Positions 31,399 through 40,540 are shown, counted from the first letter of the stretch. The stretch: 45,606 nt of DNA from Nevskiaceae bacterium (GCA_021731445.1 JAKFXK010000018.1:1-45606); one strand, 5' to 3'. The notes: generated by a model not told the origin, from the sequence alone. Numbers and translations: made by a program.

Positions 31399-32975
31399 GC
31401 GAGGCCGCTGCCATCGCCGCACTGCGGCAGACGCTGGAGACGCTCGCCGGCCCCGAAGCAGTGCTGCACGACAAGGCCTCGCGCACGCTCTATTCGCAGG
31501 ACATCTGGCAGCAAGGCAGCCTCTGCGCGCTGGTGCTGCGCCCTGACAATGGCGACACGCTGGCGCGCGGTGTGGCGGCGATCACCGGTGCCGGCTTCAG
31601 CCTCATCGCCCGGGGCGGTGGCATGTCCTACACCGGCGGCACGCTGCCGCAGGATGCCCGCACCGTGGTGGTCGATACCGCGCGCATGAACCGGGTGCTG
31701 GGCATCCACGCCGAGGACATGTACGTCACCGTCGAAGCCGGCTGCCGCTGGCAGACCCTGCACGCCGCCCTCGAACCACTCGGCCTGCGCACGCCCTACT
31801 GGGGCACGCTGTCGGGCGCGGTGGCCACGGTGGGCGGCAGCATCAGCCAGAACAGCATTTTCTGGGGCAGCGGTCAGCACGGCAGCGCTGCGGACTCGCT
31901 GCTGGGGCTGGAGGTGGTGCTGGCCGATGGCAGCCGTCTGCACACCGGCAGTGCCGCACAGGCGCAGGCGGCGCCGTTCTTCCGGCACTTCGGCCCCGAT
32001 CTCACCGGCCTGTTCAGCTGCGACAGTGGCGCGCTCGGCATCAAGGCCAGCATCACCCTGCGGCTGCTGCCGGCGTTGCCGGCGCGCGGTGGCCTGTCGT
32101 TCGACTTTCAAACTCCGCAGGCGCTGCTGGCGGCAATGGCCGCCATCGCCCGCCGGGGTCTGGCCATGGAGTGCTGGGCCACCGACCCGACACTCAGCGC
32201 CCAGCGCGCGCAGCGCGAGCGGCTGCTCAACGACGTGAAGGCGCTGGCCGGCGTGCTGCGTGCCAGCCGCAACCCCTGGCAGGCGCTGCTGGCGGCACTG
32301 CGGTTGGCGTTCGGGGGTCGGCGTTTTCTGCGCGGCGTGCAATGGCCGCTGCATGTGCAGGTTGAAGATCGCAACGAGCCGGCCGTGCGTGCGCTGCTCG
32401 CCGAGGCCCGCGCCATCGCCCGCCGCCACGGCGGCCGCGAGCTGCCCAACACCATCCCGCTGGTGATCCGTGCCAACCCTTTTCCGCCCGTCAACAACAT
32501 GGTCGGGCCGGGCGGCGAACGCTGGGTGCCGGTGCACGCGCTGGTGCCGCACTCCAAGGCGGTGGCGCTGCACGCGGCAGTGGAGGCGATCTATGCGCGC
32601 CACCGCGAGGCCATCGAGCGCCACGGGGTACTCACCGGGTATCTGTTCACCACCGTCGGCCACGGCACCATGGCCATCGAGCCGCTGTATTTCTGGCCGG
32701 ATGCGCTGGCGACCCTGCACGAGCAGAGCGTGCAAGCCGCCTACCTGCAGCAGCTGCCACGCCATGCCGAAAACCTGGAGGCCCGCGCCTTTGTCGGCCA
32801 GCTGCGGCGCGAGCTGATTGCGCTGTTCAGCGCCGAAGGCGCGGCGCATTTGCAGCTCGGCAAGTGCTACCCCTATGCCAGCGCGCTGCGGCCCGAAGCA
32901 CTGGCGCTGGTGCGCGGCCTCAAGCAGCTGGTCGACCCGGCGCGGCGCATCAACCCGGGTGCGCTGGGCCTGTAG
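31395..32975 (+). CDS. FAD-linked oxidase (GlcD/D-lactate dehydrogenase type)
   Basis: A 526-residue flavoprotein. The PCMH FAD-binding domain fills residues about 30-220: LIARGGGMSYTGGTLP and GTLSGAVATVGGSISQNSI are the pyrophosphate-binding segments. The C-terminal FAD-oxidase domain ends with a typical DPARRINPGALGL tail. Relatives oxidise D-2-hydroxyacids such as glycolate or D-lactate, or alkyl-DHAP-type substrates, passing electrons to a quinone or cytochrome. The start at ATG 31395 overlaps the previous stop. It is the last gene of the operon and converges with the membrane-protein gene at 33139-33891. It may work in opposition or series with the hydroxyacid dehydrogenase two genes upstream. 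Confidence 0.82.
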   Translation: MSEAAAIAALRQTLETLAGPEAVLHDKASRTLYSQDIWQQGSLCALVLRPDNGDTLARGVAAITGAGFSLIARGGGMSYTGGTLPQDARTVVVDTARMNRVLGIHAEDMYVTVEAGCRWQTLHAALEPLGLRTPYWGTLSGAVATVGGSISQNSIFWGSGQHGSAADSLLGLEVVLADGSRLHTGSAAQAQAAPFFRHFGPDLTGLFSCDSGALGIKASITLRLLPALPARGGLSFDFQTPQALLAAMAAIARRGLAMECWATDPTLSAQRAQRERLLNDVKALAGVLRASRNPWQALLAALRLAFGGRRFLRGVQWPLHVQVEDRNEPAVRALLAEARAIARRHGGRELPNTIPLVIRANPFPPVNNMVGPGGERWVPVHALVPHSKAVALHAAVEAIYARHREAIERHGVLTGYLFTTVGHGTMAIEPLYFWPDALATLHEQSVQAAYLQQLPRHAENLEARAFVGQLRRELIALFSAEGAAHLQLGKCYPYASALRPEALALVRGLKQLVDPARRINPGALGL

Positions 32976-32977
32976 CG

Positions 32978-33139
32978 TCAGTCGCGCTGGAAGCGATACA
33001 CCTTGAGAAAGCCCGGCGGCAGCGTGGCACCGCCATCGTTGCTGTTGTGCTTGGCAGCGATGATCTCGTTGCGGCCATCGCCGTCGATGTCGGCCTGCTG
33101 CGCCTCGTGCCAGGCGAGGTGTTGGTTTGCAGTTGGCGT
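32978..33139 (-). pseudogene. C-terminal remnant of an FG-GAP/VCBS-repeat protein
   Basis: On the reverse strand this stretch codes ADIDGDGRNEIIAAKHNS and ends PPGFLKVYRFQRD then a stop. The DxDGDGxxE pattern is the calcium loop of an FG-GAP repeat. No start or upstream repeats remain; the frame runs into the end of the membrane-protein gene at 33139. It is the tail of a lost gene, possibly the original neighbour before the cluster was inserted. Confidence 0.6.
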
Positions 33140-33891
33140 CAGGTGCGCGCGCGTTCGCGGCCGGCTTCGGCCTGGTAGTCGTCCCACCAGGGGGGAAACC
33201 GCATGGCCCAGGCCGAGAATGCGAGTGCGACCCCCTGCCAGAGCACGAACAGCCCGGCGTTGCCGTGCAGTGCCAGGTGGCTGAGGCAGACCAGCAGGTT
33301 GGGCGTGTGGCAGAGCAGCACCTTGCGGCTGTTCCACTCGCTGTAGTTATGCGGCGGCGAGACCTGGATATCCCAGTAGTAGCGGTGCCAGACGCCGTTG
33401 TAGCCGCCGATCGCCAGATAACTTAGTACCGCCACCCAGGGCTGGCCGAGACCAGTCCCCGCAATGAGCGTCCAGATGGTCAGAAACCACAGGCCCTGGC
33501 ACAGCCCCCAGACCAGTCCATAGCTGGGTGCGAGCAGAGGGTGCGATGCACGACCATCGGTGAAGGTGCCCTTCGGCCAGATCAGACCGTAGCCGATTAC
33601 GATCACCGCCGTGGCCGCGCCCGTGAGCAGCCACCAGCGCGGCTCGGCGAGTTGCGCCGCCGTCGCCAGCGGCGTGGCGAGCACTTGCGGCAACACGCCG
33701 GAGAGCGTGGCGACGATCAGGCAGGCGCAGAAATAGATGCCGGCCCTGGCCCAGGCAAGCCGCGGGCTGTAGCGGCCAGCTGGCACCGCTGGTCGCTGCT
33801 GCCGGTGCAGCAGCGCCAGCGCAAAGGCCAGCAACAGCAGCCCGGCGATCAGCACACCCTGTGAGGGCAGCATGATTGCGGGACCGGACAT
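33139..33891 (-). CDS. Polytopic membrane protein downstream of the TonB receptor
   Basis: A 250-residue protein with about seven helices (for example VLIAGLLLLAFALALLH, ARAGIYFCACLIVATLSG, WWLLTGAATAVIVIGYGLIW). A conserved-looking loop, GVWHRYYWDIQVSPPHNYSE, followed by CHTPNLLVCLSHLALHGNAG, contains several His that may bind a cofactor. I do not recognise the family. The start at 33891 is 5 bases after the receptor stop, so the two are co-transcribed. The last codons overlap the FG-GAP remnant region, so the C-terminus (RERART) may be recent. A role in energising or handling the receptor's substrate is a guess. Confidence 0.6.
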   Translation of the reverse strand: MSGPAIMLPSQGVLIAGLLLLAFALALLHRQQRPAVPAGRYSPRLAWARAGIYFCACLIVATLSGVLPQVLATPLATAAQLAEPRWWLLTGAATAVIVIGYGLIWPKGTFTDGRASHPLLAPSYGLVWGLCQGLWFLTIWTLIAGTGLGQPWVAVLSYLAIGGYNGVWHRYYWDIQVSPPHNYSEWNSRKVLLCHTPNLLVCLSHLALHGNAGLFVLWQGVALAFSAWAMRFPPWWDDYQAEAGRERART

Positions 33892-33895
33892 GCGA

Positions 33896-36733
33896 TCAGA
33901 AATTGAACTTGATGTTGGTGCCAAAGGTACGGCGCGTGCCCTTGCCCACCAGGTACTGGTTGAACACGCCGATGAAGAAGGCGTTGGCGGCATAGTCCTC
34001 GTCAGTGAGGTTTTTCACCCAGCCGGTGAACTCCAGCGTGGCGTCGTCGCTGGCCAGTCTCAGCGAGGCATTGGTGATCTGACGCGCAGGCACCCAACCC
34101 AGATTCAGCGGCTCCACGTACTGCTTGGACTGGTAGTTGGTGTCGATGCGTGCATTGATGCGCCAGCCCCCCAACTTGGTTCCGTAATTGAGGCCGCCTG
34201 AAAGCTGGTTGCGCGAGGTGCGCGACAACTGGTTGCCGCTGATGTCGCCATCCGCAGGGCAGGTGACGCCATCGCAATGGTAGGCGCCCGTGTCCTGGCG
34301 GCCTGCGGCGTACTTGGTGCCCTTTTTGTACTGGGGATCGCTGAACGTCAAACCCGCATCAATCGATAGCTCCCGGGTGATGTTGAGGGTGGATTCGATT
34401 TCGATACCCATACTCGTGGCGCCGCCGATGTTGGTGATGATGTCGGAGGTGGACAGTCCGCCGACAGAGGGCGGCACGCCGCCTTGCAGGGTGGTCTGGT
34501 TGATGTAATAGATCGCACCGTTGAGCATGAGCAGGCGGCCGAAGAACATGTTCTTGGAGCCCAGTTCGTAGGTCCAGTTTTCCTCCTCTTCAAACGTCAG
34601 CTCTTCGACGGTGTTGGCATTGTTGAAACCACCCGCCTTGACGCCCTTGGCGGCCGAGCCGTAGATCATCTTGTTCTTGGCGTAGTTCCAGTTGATGATC
34701 GCGCGCGGCGTGATGTTGCGGAACTTGGCCGTGTCATGCGGCACCGCGATGCCACTGCACAGCGTGTTCGCCACCGGCAACACCGGCGCCGTATTGACGT
34801 TGGTGGTTGGCGTGCAGCCCGCTGGGGGGACGCTCGCCGGACAGTTGGGGCCGTAGCAGATCCCCTCACCCGGCGCGATCGCGAAGGAATCGGTGAAGCG
34901 ATCCACCAACTTGCTCTCGACGGTATAGCGCGCTTCCAGCGTGCCTTCGAGATTGTCGGTGAAGTCATAACGCAGCGAACCGAAGACTGCCGAGATGCCG
35001 TCCTTGAAAGCGGTGTCTTCGCCACGAATCTGGCCGCCGTGCTGACGCGTGTACTGGTCGTAGGCGGCGGCGGCAGTCATCACGGTGCGTTCCGCCAGCG
35101 TGTTGGGCGCAGACAGGGGCTCGCTGCAATTCTGGATGTTCTCTGGCGTGTCGGCATTGCAGAGGTCGTTGAGGTACAGCTCCGTCCACTCGCGGTCATT
35201 GACCTTGGAGTAATACGCGCCAAAGCTGGTGTTCAGATTCTCGGCCGCTTTCCAGTCAAAGCGCAGTTCGTGGGAGGTGGTTTCAAGTATCGAGTTCGGG
35301 CGCGAGCTGGCGGTGTTGACGAACTCGTAAGCGCTGCGATCCTGGTTGTTGGCCTGGGTCTTGATGGCATCGACGTTGATGCCGCGTCCCATCAGCGGGT
35401 CTTCGTCGCTGGAGCCGCCATCGGTGAACGAGTCGTGATCTGCGTAGCCAAACAGATAGTGCACGCTGAAGCCATCCAGAAACTCGTAATCGGTGGTGAA
35501 GGTCGCAACCGAAGTGCTGGCCACGGTGCCCAGCGCACGCGGGTCGACCACGATGCCGTCGACGGTACGCGGCGCGACATCGGAGGCATAGCGTGGCAGC
35601 TCACCGCACCACAGCGTGAAGCCGGTGTGCGTGCGCGGCGGCTGTGGCTGGATGTCCCTCACCGAGGCGGTGTTGCAGTTGAGATCGTTCTGGTCATCAA
35701 AGCGGATGCCGAAGCGCGCGGCATTGACGCCGGAAATGCTGTAGCTGGGTGCGGCTTCATGCAGCTGCTTGCCGCTATAGAAACTGCTGCGCATGGTGAG
35801 CTTGTCGTTGGGGACATAGGCCAGTGCGAGGCTGTAGATCTCGTCGGAGCTGCCGCCCAGCTTGCCACGCAGATTCAGGCCCGGCGGATCGGCATCGGCC
35901 ACCGGATGGTTGTTCTTGGTGTGGCCGTCGTAGTAACCCTTGCCCAGCGTCACCTTGCCCATCAGGGTGGCCGCCTTGTTCAGGGGGCCGGCATAACTGC
36001 CGCGATATTCCTTGCGGCCGTTGTCGCCGAGCGTCAGCGAGAGATAGCCATCCGGCACTGCGCTGGGTTTCAGGGTGATGTAGTTGACCGCGCCGGCAAA
36101 GGCGCTGCGGCCATACAGCGCGTTCTGCGGACCCTTGACCACTTCGACACGCTCCATGTCGATTAGGCCTAAGTTCAGCATGCTCTGGCGTTGCAGGTAG
36201 ACACCGTCTATGAAGAACGAGACGTTCTGCACGCGGGTGGTGGTGAACTGCTGGGCCAGGCCGCGGATCACCGGGTTGCCGTGTGCGCCGCCGGTGGCAA
36301 AGCCTTCAAAAGTGAAGCCGGGCGTGGCAGAAGCGATGTCTTCCAGGCTGTTGTAGCCGCGCTGCTCCATCTGCTTGGCGCTGAAGGCGGTGACTGACAA
36401 CGGCACGTTCTGCAATGATTCCTTGCGCTTGCGCGCGGTGACGACGACGCCGTCGAGTTCCACCGATTTTTCTGTCTTGGTCTCGGTGGGTGCGGGTGCA
36501 AGCTCTGCGACAGGGATGGTCTCAACCGGTTGTGCGGGCTGCTCCGCTGCAGCGTCCTGCGGCGCGGCATCGATCGCAGTGCCATCTGTCGTTGCAGGCT
36601 CAGTGCTGCTGGCAGTTTCTGCCGGCGGCTGTTCAACCGTCTCTTGCGCCGCTGCAACGCGCGAAAAACCAGTGGCCGCCAGCAACAACACAGCAACGGA
36701 GAGAGTGGTTTTTTTACCGTAAGAAATAAGCAT
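33896..36733 (-). CDS. TonB-dependent outer membrane receptor
   Basis: A 945-residue receptor. A signal peptide (about residues 1-29, ending VAAAQ), an Ala/Pro/Glu/Thr-rich spacer (30-90), a TonB-box-like segment LDGVVVTARKRKE, then the plug starting SLQNVPLSVTAFSAKQMEQR and the 22-strand barrel closing with Phe in NIKFNF. Such receptors import large or scarce molecules: siderophores, vitamin B12, haem, sugars and lignin fragments. Co-transcription with a membrane protein, and site E in its promoter region, link it to the cluster; a chlorin or bilin is the substrate suggested by neighbours. The ribosome site GAGGA precedes ATG 36733. The spacer before the plug is longer than usual. Confidence 0.92.
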   Translation of the reverse strand: MLISYGKKTTLSVAVLLLAATGFSRVAAAQETVEQPPAETASSTEPATTDGTAIDAAPQDAAAEQPAQPVETIPVAELAPAPTETKTEKSVELDGVVVTARKRKESLQNVPLSVTAFSAKQMEQRGYNSLEDIASATPGFTFEGFATGGAHGNPVIRGLAQQFTTTRVQNVSFFIDGVYLQRQSMLNLGLIDMERVEVVKGPQNALYGRSAFAGAVNYITLKPSAVPDGYLSLTLGDNGRKEYRGSYAGPLNKAATLMGKVTLGKGYYDGHTKNNHPVADADPPGLNLRGKLGGSSDEIYSLALAYVPNDKLTMRSSFYSGKQLHEAAPSYSISGVNAARFGIRFDDQNDLNCNTASVRDIQPQPPRTHTGFTLWCGELPRYASDVAPRTVDGIVVDPRALGTVASTSVATFTTDYEFLDGFSVHYLFGYADHDSFTDGGSSDEDPLMGRGINVDAIKTQANNQDRSAYEFVNTASSRPNSILETTSHELRFDWKAAENLNTSFGAYYSKVNDREWTELYLNDLCNADTPENIQNCSEPLSAPNTLAERTVMTAAAAYDQYTRQHGGQIRGEDTAFKDGISAVFGSLRYDFTDNLEGTLEARYTVESKLVDRFTDSFAIAPGEGICYGPNCPASVPPAGCTPTTNVNTAPVLPVANTLCSGIAVPHDTAKFRNITPRAIINWNYAKNKMIYGSAAKGVKAGGFNNANTVEELTFEEEENWTYELGSKNMFFGRLLMLNGAIYYINQTTLQGGVPPSVGGLSTSDIITNIGGATSMGIEIESTLNITRELSIDAGLTFSDPQYKKGTKYAAGRQDTGAYHCDGVTCPADGDISGNQLSRTSRNQLSGGLNYGTKLGGWRINARIDTNYQSKQYVEPLNLGWVPARQITNASLRLASDDATLEFTGWVKNLTDEDYAANAFFIGVFNQYLVGKGTRRTFGTNIKFNF

Positions 36734-36848
36734 CGAGCGATCCTCAGTAAGCTCTTACAACGATCAGTTCATTCACTGTCTGTCTGCGTGAGGCTCCGTG
36801 CCCGACTGCAGCAATTTGTCATCAACAAGCGCTCTCTCCAGAGCGACT

Positions 36849-36879
36849 TGATATAAACTACTATCAATATGTCATTTGC
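36849..36879. promoter_or_regulatory. Regulatory site E: TTGATATA..TATCAATATG in a divergent promoter region
   Basis: TTGATATA, six bases, then TATCAATATG and TCATTTG, in the 167-base gap between the TonB receptor and the operon at 36901. Its reverse complement shares CAAATG...TATTGATA with site F. It ends about 21 bases before ATG 36901, so it may overlap that promoter. Confidence 0.5.
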
Positions 36880-36900
36880 ACAACACGCACCCCAAAAAGC

Positions 36901-37566
36901 ATGCAGAACTACTCTGTCGGCGTAGCCCTTTTTGATTTTCTGCCCGTGCTGCTCTCTGCGCTGGGGCTGCACTTTCTGGCGCGCGCCATCGCCTTTCGCC
37001 ACCCGCCACTGGCGGCCATCGCCTGGGCTGCCGCGCTGCTGATCCCTTTCGGCGGCTTTTGCAAGGCGAGCTGGAAACTGATCGTCGCCACGCAGGGTGT
37101 GCACATCGACTGGCTGGAGAACATGCTGTTCATCGCCATGGCGCCGGGCTTCGTCGCCATCAGCTTTGCGCTGTTCCATGCCCGTCGCGCATGGCGTGCG
37201 CCGCTGCTGCGCCACTCATCCACCCGCCTGCTGCTGTGGCTGGCGCTGCCTCTGCTGCTCGCGGCAGCTGCCGCCGTGCTGCGCCCCGAATCGCGTCTGT
37301 GGTTCTTCTGCCTCTTGGGCACCACCACCATTGCCAATACGGCACTCATCGGCCACGCCATCGCGGCCTGCCGCTGGGGTGGCCTCGGCTGGCCGCAGGC
37401 CTGCTTCATCTATAACTTTGTCGCCACGCTGGCACTCAGTGGCCTGTCCCGCCTGCCACCGGGCGAGGCCACGGCGTGGATACAGGAAGCCGTGAATTTT
37501 TCAGCCCAGGCCGCGATGGCGCTGGGGGCCTGGCGGCTCAGCCGCCGCATGATGGAGAGACCATGA
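36901..37566 (+). CDS. Polytopic membrane protein of unknown family
   Basis: A 221-residue hydrophobic protein with about six or seven helices (LFDFLPVLLSALGLHFLA, AIAWAAALLIPFGGF, LLLWLALPLLLAAAAAVL, LWFFCLLGTTTIANTALI). It is first in the eight-gene operon ending with the glycerate-kinase-like gene, directly behind regulatory site E, and overlaps the next gene by ATGA. The ribosome site is weak (aaaaag). No family was recognised; a transport or membrane redox role is possible. Confidence 0.6.
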   Translation: MQNYSVGVALFDFLPVLLSALGLHFLARAIAFRHPPLAAIAWAAALLIPFGGFCKASWKLIVATQGVHIDWLENMLFIAMAPGFVAISFALFHARRAWRAPLLRHSSTRLLLWLALPLLLAAAAAVLRPESRLWFFCLLGTTTIANTALIGHAIAACRWGGLGWPQACFIYNFVATLALSGLSRLPPGEATAWIQEAVNFSAQAAMALGAWRLSRRMMERP

Positions 37567-38030
37567 ACAGCAACACCCTCGCCCGCATCTGCCTTGCCGC
37601 TGGCCTGCTGCTGCCGGCACTCGTCAGCGCTGCCAAGGTTGGTGATGTGCTGCCGGCGCTGACCCTGAAAGATCAGCTCGGCAACCCGCATACGCTCGAT
37701 GCCGGCGTGCGCCGCATCTATGCCAATGCCGACCGCAAGGGCGATGCGCTGATGAAGTCAGCCGAGCTTGCCCAAGCCACACTCGACCAGCAGAAAGCCA
37801 TCGTCATTGCCGACATCAGCGAGGCGCCGGGCTTCGTCAAGCGCATCATCACCGGCAGCTTGAAAGACCGCCGCTACACCACCTGGGTGGACACCAAGGG
37901 CAGCAGCCGCAAGGCGCTGGCATACAGCGCCGACAAGGTGACGGTGATCGAACTCGATGGCCTGCGCATCAAGGCGATTCGCACCGTGGCGGACAAGGCC
38001 ACCCTGCAAAAGGAACTGGCGCAGCCCTAG
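37563..38030 (+). CDS. Periplasmic YtfJ-like/thioredoxin-fold protein
   Basis: A 155-residue protein with a cleavable signal peptide (ARICLAAGLLLPALVSAAKV). The mature part, VGDVLPALTLKDQLGNPHTL, has the opening of thioredoxin-fold proteins such as YtfJ, but no CxxC is present, so it is not a disulphide oxidoreductase. VIVIADISEAPGFV-like and TWVDTKGSSRKAL segments follow. It overlaps the preceding membrane-protein gene by 4 bases, and the two may form a pair. The function is unknown; a periplasmic binding or assembly role is possible. Confidence 0.6.
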   Translation: MNSNTLARICLAAGLLLPALVSAAKVGDVLPALTLKDQLGNPHTLDAGVRRIYANADRKGDALMKSAELAQATLDQQKAIVIADISEAPGFVKRIITGSLKDRRYTTWVDTKGSSRKALAYSADKVTVIELDGLRIKAIRTVADKATLQKELAQP

Positions 38031-38039
38031 GAGAAATAC

Positions 38040-38708
38040 ATGGAACTCTCTGACAAAACCGCGCGCCAGATCTGGCAGGACGTGAAGGCCAATCCCAACC
38101 GTGCACGCTTCGGCTATGGCCGCAAGGCGGTGCTGGTGAACATCGACTTCCAGAAGGCCTATACCAAGGTCGATGAGTTCAAGACCGCCTACGAAACCGA
38201 CCCACGGCAGATCGACTACGTGAACCAGCTCGCCGTGGGTTTTCGTGCGCTGAACTGGCCGGTGGTGTGGACGCACGTCGCCTATGCGGACTCCGCCGAA
38301 GACGCGGGCGTGTGGGGCACGCGTACCGATACGCCGGACTCGCTGCAGAACATCAAGCACGGCTCGCGCCGCAGCGAGTTCGACGACCGCTGCGTCATCG
38401 ACCGCAGCCGCGACCTCGTCTACTGCAAGCGCATGCCCTCGCCGTTTTTCGAAACACCTTTGCAATCGCTGCTGGTCTGGCACCAGGTCGATACCGTCAT
38501 CATCACCGGTGGTTCGACCAGCGGCTGCGTGCGCGCGGCAGCGGTGGACTCGCTCAGCCGAGGCTATCGCACCATCGTCCCCGAGCAGTGCGTGGCCGAC
38601 AAGCACGAGTCCTATCACTTCGCCAATCTAACCGACCTGATGCTCAAGTACGCCGACATTGTCGATGTCAGCGAGACGCTGGCCTGGCTCGCGCAGCAGA
38701 AGGCTTAA
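38040..38708 (+). CDS. Isochorismatase-like cysteine hydrolase (maleamate/N-carbamoylsarcosine amidase type)
   Basis: A 222-residue amidohydrolase with the full triad of the family: D36 in LVNIDFQKAY, K130 in YCKRMPSPFF and C163 in GGSTSGCVRAAAVD. N-carbamoylsarcosine amidase and maleamate amidohydrolase (NicF of nicotinate degradation) are close types; both hydrolyse a primary amide or carbamoyl group. Placed directly before two imidase-type genes and the LeuC/LeuD-like genes, it fits removal of ammonia from an alkylmaleamate made by imide opening. A clear AGGAGA ribosome site precedes the ATG. The substrate is inferred. Confidence 0.82.
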   Translation: MELSDKTARQIWQDVKANPNRARFGYGRKAVLVNIDFQKAYTKVDEFKTAYETDPRQIDYVNQLAVGFRALNWPVVWTHVAYADSAEDAGVWGTRTDTPDSLQNIKHGSRRSEFDDRCVIDRSRDLVYCKRMPSPFFETPLQSLLVWHQVDTVIITGGSTSGCVRAAAVDSLSRGYRTIVPEQCVADKHESYHFANLTDLMLKYADIVDVSETLAWLAQQKA

Positions 38709-38711
38709 GCC

Positions 38712-39623
38712 ATGCGCGAAGACACCGGCTATTACGACTACTGGCCCTACCAAAACCGGCCGAAGATCCGCTGGCCCGGCGGCGCCCGCCTGGCTTTCTG
38801 GGTGGCCCCCAACATCGAGTTCTATGAACTCAATCCACCCGCCAACAAGTTTCGCGCGGCCTGGCCCACGCCCTCACCCTCGATCCCCGGCTATTCGATC
38901 CGCGACTACGGCAACCGCGTCGGCCATGTGCGGCAGATGCAGCTGCTCGACAAGTACGGCATTCGCGGCTCGATCTCGCTATCGGCTGCCTTGTGCGAAC
39001 ACCATCCGGAAATCATCGCGATGTGCCGCGAGCGCAACTGGGAGTTCTTCAGCCACGGCATCTACAACACCCGCTACACCTATGGCCTGAGCGAGGCCGA
39101 GGAGCGGGCGATGATCTTGGACTCCATCGAGACCATCGAACGCCACACCGGCAAGAAGCCCGCAGGCTATCTGGCCCCGGCGCTGTCGCACTCTGAGGTC
39201 ACCATTGATCTGTTCGCCGAACTCGGCGGCCTCTACACCTGCGATCTGTTCCACGACGATCAGCCGACACCCTTGAAAGTGCGCAGCGGCAAGCCCTTCG
39301 TCTCGGTGCCCTACTCGCTGGAGATGAACGACACCATCGCCTACGTGGTGAACAAGGTGGAGCCGCGCCTGTATGGCCAGATGCTGAAGGACAACTTCGA
39401 CCGCCTCTACGCCGAAGGGGCCGAGAGCGGCACGGTGATGTGCATCCCCACCCACAACTATCAGGTGAGCTGCCCGCATCGCCTCAAGGCGTTTGAAGAG
39501 GCGCTGGAATACATCACCGGCCACAGCGATGTGTGGGTGACGACGGGCCGCGAGATTGCCGAGCACTATTTGCAGCATCACTACGCTGCAGCAACTGCCT
39601 CCATTGCTGGAGCGGCGGCATGA
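38712..39623 (+). CDS. Polysaccharide deacetylase-family amidohydrolase 1 (PuuE allantoinase/cyclic imidase-like)
   Basis: A 303-residue protein of the NodB-like fold, in the branch with the PuuE-type allantoinase and cyclic imide hydrolases. YSIRDYGNRVGHVRQMQLLD, FFSHGIYNTRYTYGL, APALSHSEVTIDLFAELGG and VPYSLEMNDTIAYV match that branch. It lacks the chitin-deacetylase signature and any signal peptide, so a cytoplasmic small-molecule substrate is likely. It is 3 bases after the cysteine hydrolase stop and overlaps its paralogue by 4. Opening of a dialkylmaleimide ring (maleimide to maleamate) is the proposed reaction; allantoin or another cyclic amide cannot be excluded from sequence alone. 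Confidence 0.78.
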   Translation: MREDTGYYDYWPYQNRPKIRWPGGARLAFWVAPNIEFYELNPPANKFRAAWPTPSPSIPGYSIRDYGNRVGHVRQMQLLDKYGIRGSISLSAALCEHHPEIIAMCRERNWEFFSHGIYNTRYTYGLSEAEERAMILDSIETIERHTGKKPAGYLAPALSHSEVTIDLFAELGGLYTCDLFHDDQPTPLKVRSGKPFVSVPYSLEMNDTIAYVVNKVEPRLYGQMLKDNFDRLYAEGAESGTVMCIPTHNYQVSCPHRLKAFEEALEYITGHSDVWVTTGREIAEHYLQHHYAAATASIAGAAA

Positions 39624-40540
39624 ACGAACTCGATCCCCTGCACTACCCCGTGCGCCGCCACGGCATGGACCACGACCGCTACGCTTGGTCGATGCTCAGC
39701 ACCCGCAAGCCCGTGCACTGGCCGGGCGGCAAGACGCTGGCGCTGTGGGTGAACGTCGGCATGCAGTTCTTCCCCATGAACCCGCAGAAAAAGCCGCTGT
39801 CGGTGGCCGGCAACATGACCATGCCCTACCCGGACCTGCGTCATTACTCGCTGCGCGACTATGGCAACCGCGTCGGCATCCAGCGCCTGCTCAAGGCTTT
39901 TGACCGCTACGGCGTGAAGCCCACCTTCGCCTTCAACACCCGCCTTGCGGAGCGCACCCCGGCGCTGCTGCGGCAGGTGCTTGAGCGCGGCGACGAGATC
40001 AGCTGCCATAGCTGGAGCATGGACACCGCCCACGCCGGCGGCCTTGATCCCGCCGCCGAAGCCGAGCTGGTGAAGCGCTCCATCGGCGGCCTGCGCACGC
40101 TCACCAAGCGCGAGATTCGCGGCTGGATCAGCCCCGGCAAATTGCAGAGTGCGGCAACGCCGGAGCTGATCAAGACCGAAGGGATCGACTGGTGCGGCGA
40201 CTGGGTGAACGACGACATGCCCTACAGCTTTCGCACCGATCACGGCCCGCTGTGGGCGATGCCGCTGTCCACCGAACTCGAAGACCGCTTCGTGCTGATG
40301 GACAACCTGCACAGCGCACAGAGCTGGGCCGAGCAGGTCTCTGATGCCTGCGACCTGCTGCTGAAAGAGGCCGCGACCGAGGGCGGGCGCATCCTCAGCT
40401 TGAGCCTGCATCCCTGGGTACTCGGCCAGCCGCACCGCATCAAGTATCTGGAGCAGGCGATGGAATACATCACCGCGCAGCCGCAGGTGTGGAGTGCGCA
40501 TGCCAGCACCATCCTCGATGCGTTCACGGCGCAGCAGTGA
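39620..40540 (+). CDS. Polysaccharide deacetylase-family amidohydrolase 2 (PuuE allantoinase/cyclic imidase-like)
   Basis: A 306-residue paralogue of the preceding protein: YSLRDYGNRVGIQRLLKAFD, ISCHSWSMDTAHAGGLDP, IRGWISPGKLQSAATPELI, VNDDMPYSF. The His-containing loop differs (CHSWSMDTAH against SHGIYNTRYTY), so the two may accept different rings or side chains, or form a hetero-oligomer. ATG 39620 overlaps the stop of copy 1, and the stop overlaps the LeuC-like start by 1 base, so imide opening and hydration are coupled in translation. Tandem imidases next to a hydratase would suit two maleimides, such as ethylmethylmaleimide and haematinic acid; this is inference. Confidence 0.78.
   Translation: MNELDPLHYPVRRHGMDHDRYAWSMLSTRKPVHWPGGKTLALWVNVGMQFFPMNPQKKPLSVAGNMTMPYPDLRHYSLRDYGNRVGIQRLLKAFDRYGVKPTFAFNTRLAERTPALLRQVLERGDEISCHSWSMDTAHAGGLDPAAEAELVKRSIGGLRTLTKREIRGWISPGKLQSAATPELIKTEGIDWCGDWVNDDMPYSFRTDHGPLWAMPLSTELEDRFVLMDNLHSAQSWAEQVSDACDLLLKEAATEGGRILSLSLHPWVLGQPHRIKYLEQAMEYITAQPQVWSAHASTILDAFTAQQ

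Noticed and set aside
38712-40540. Peptidoglycan or chitin deacetylases
   Set aside because: Both proteins lack signal peptides and match the PuuE/allantoinase-imidase branch, beside an amidase and a hydratase.
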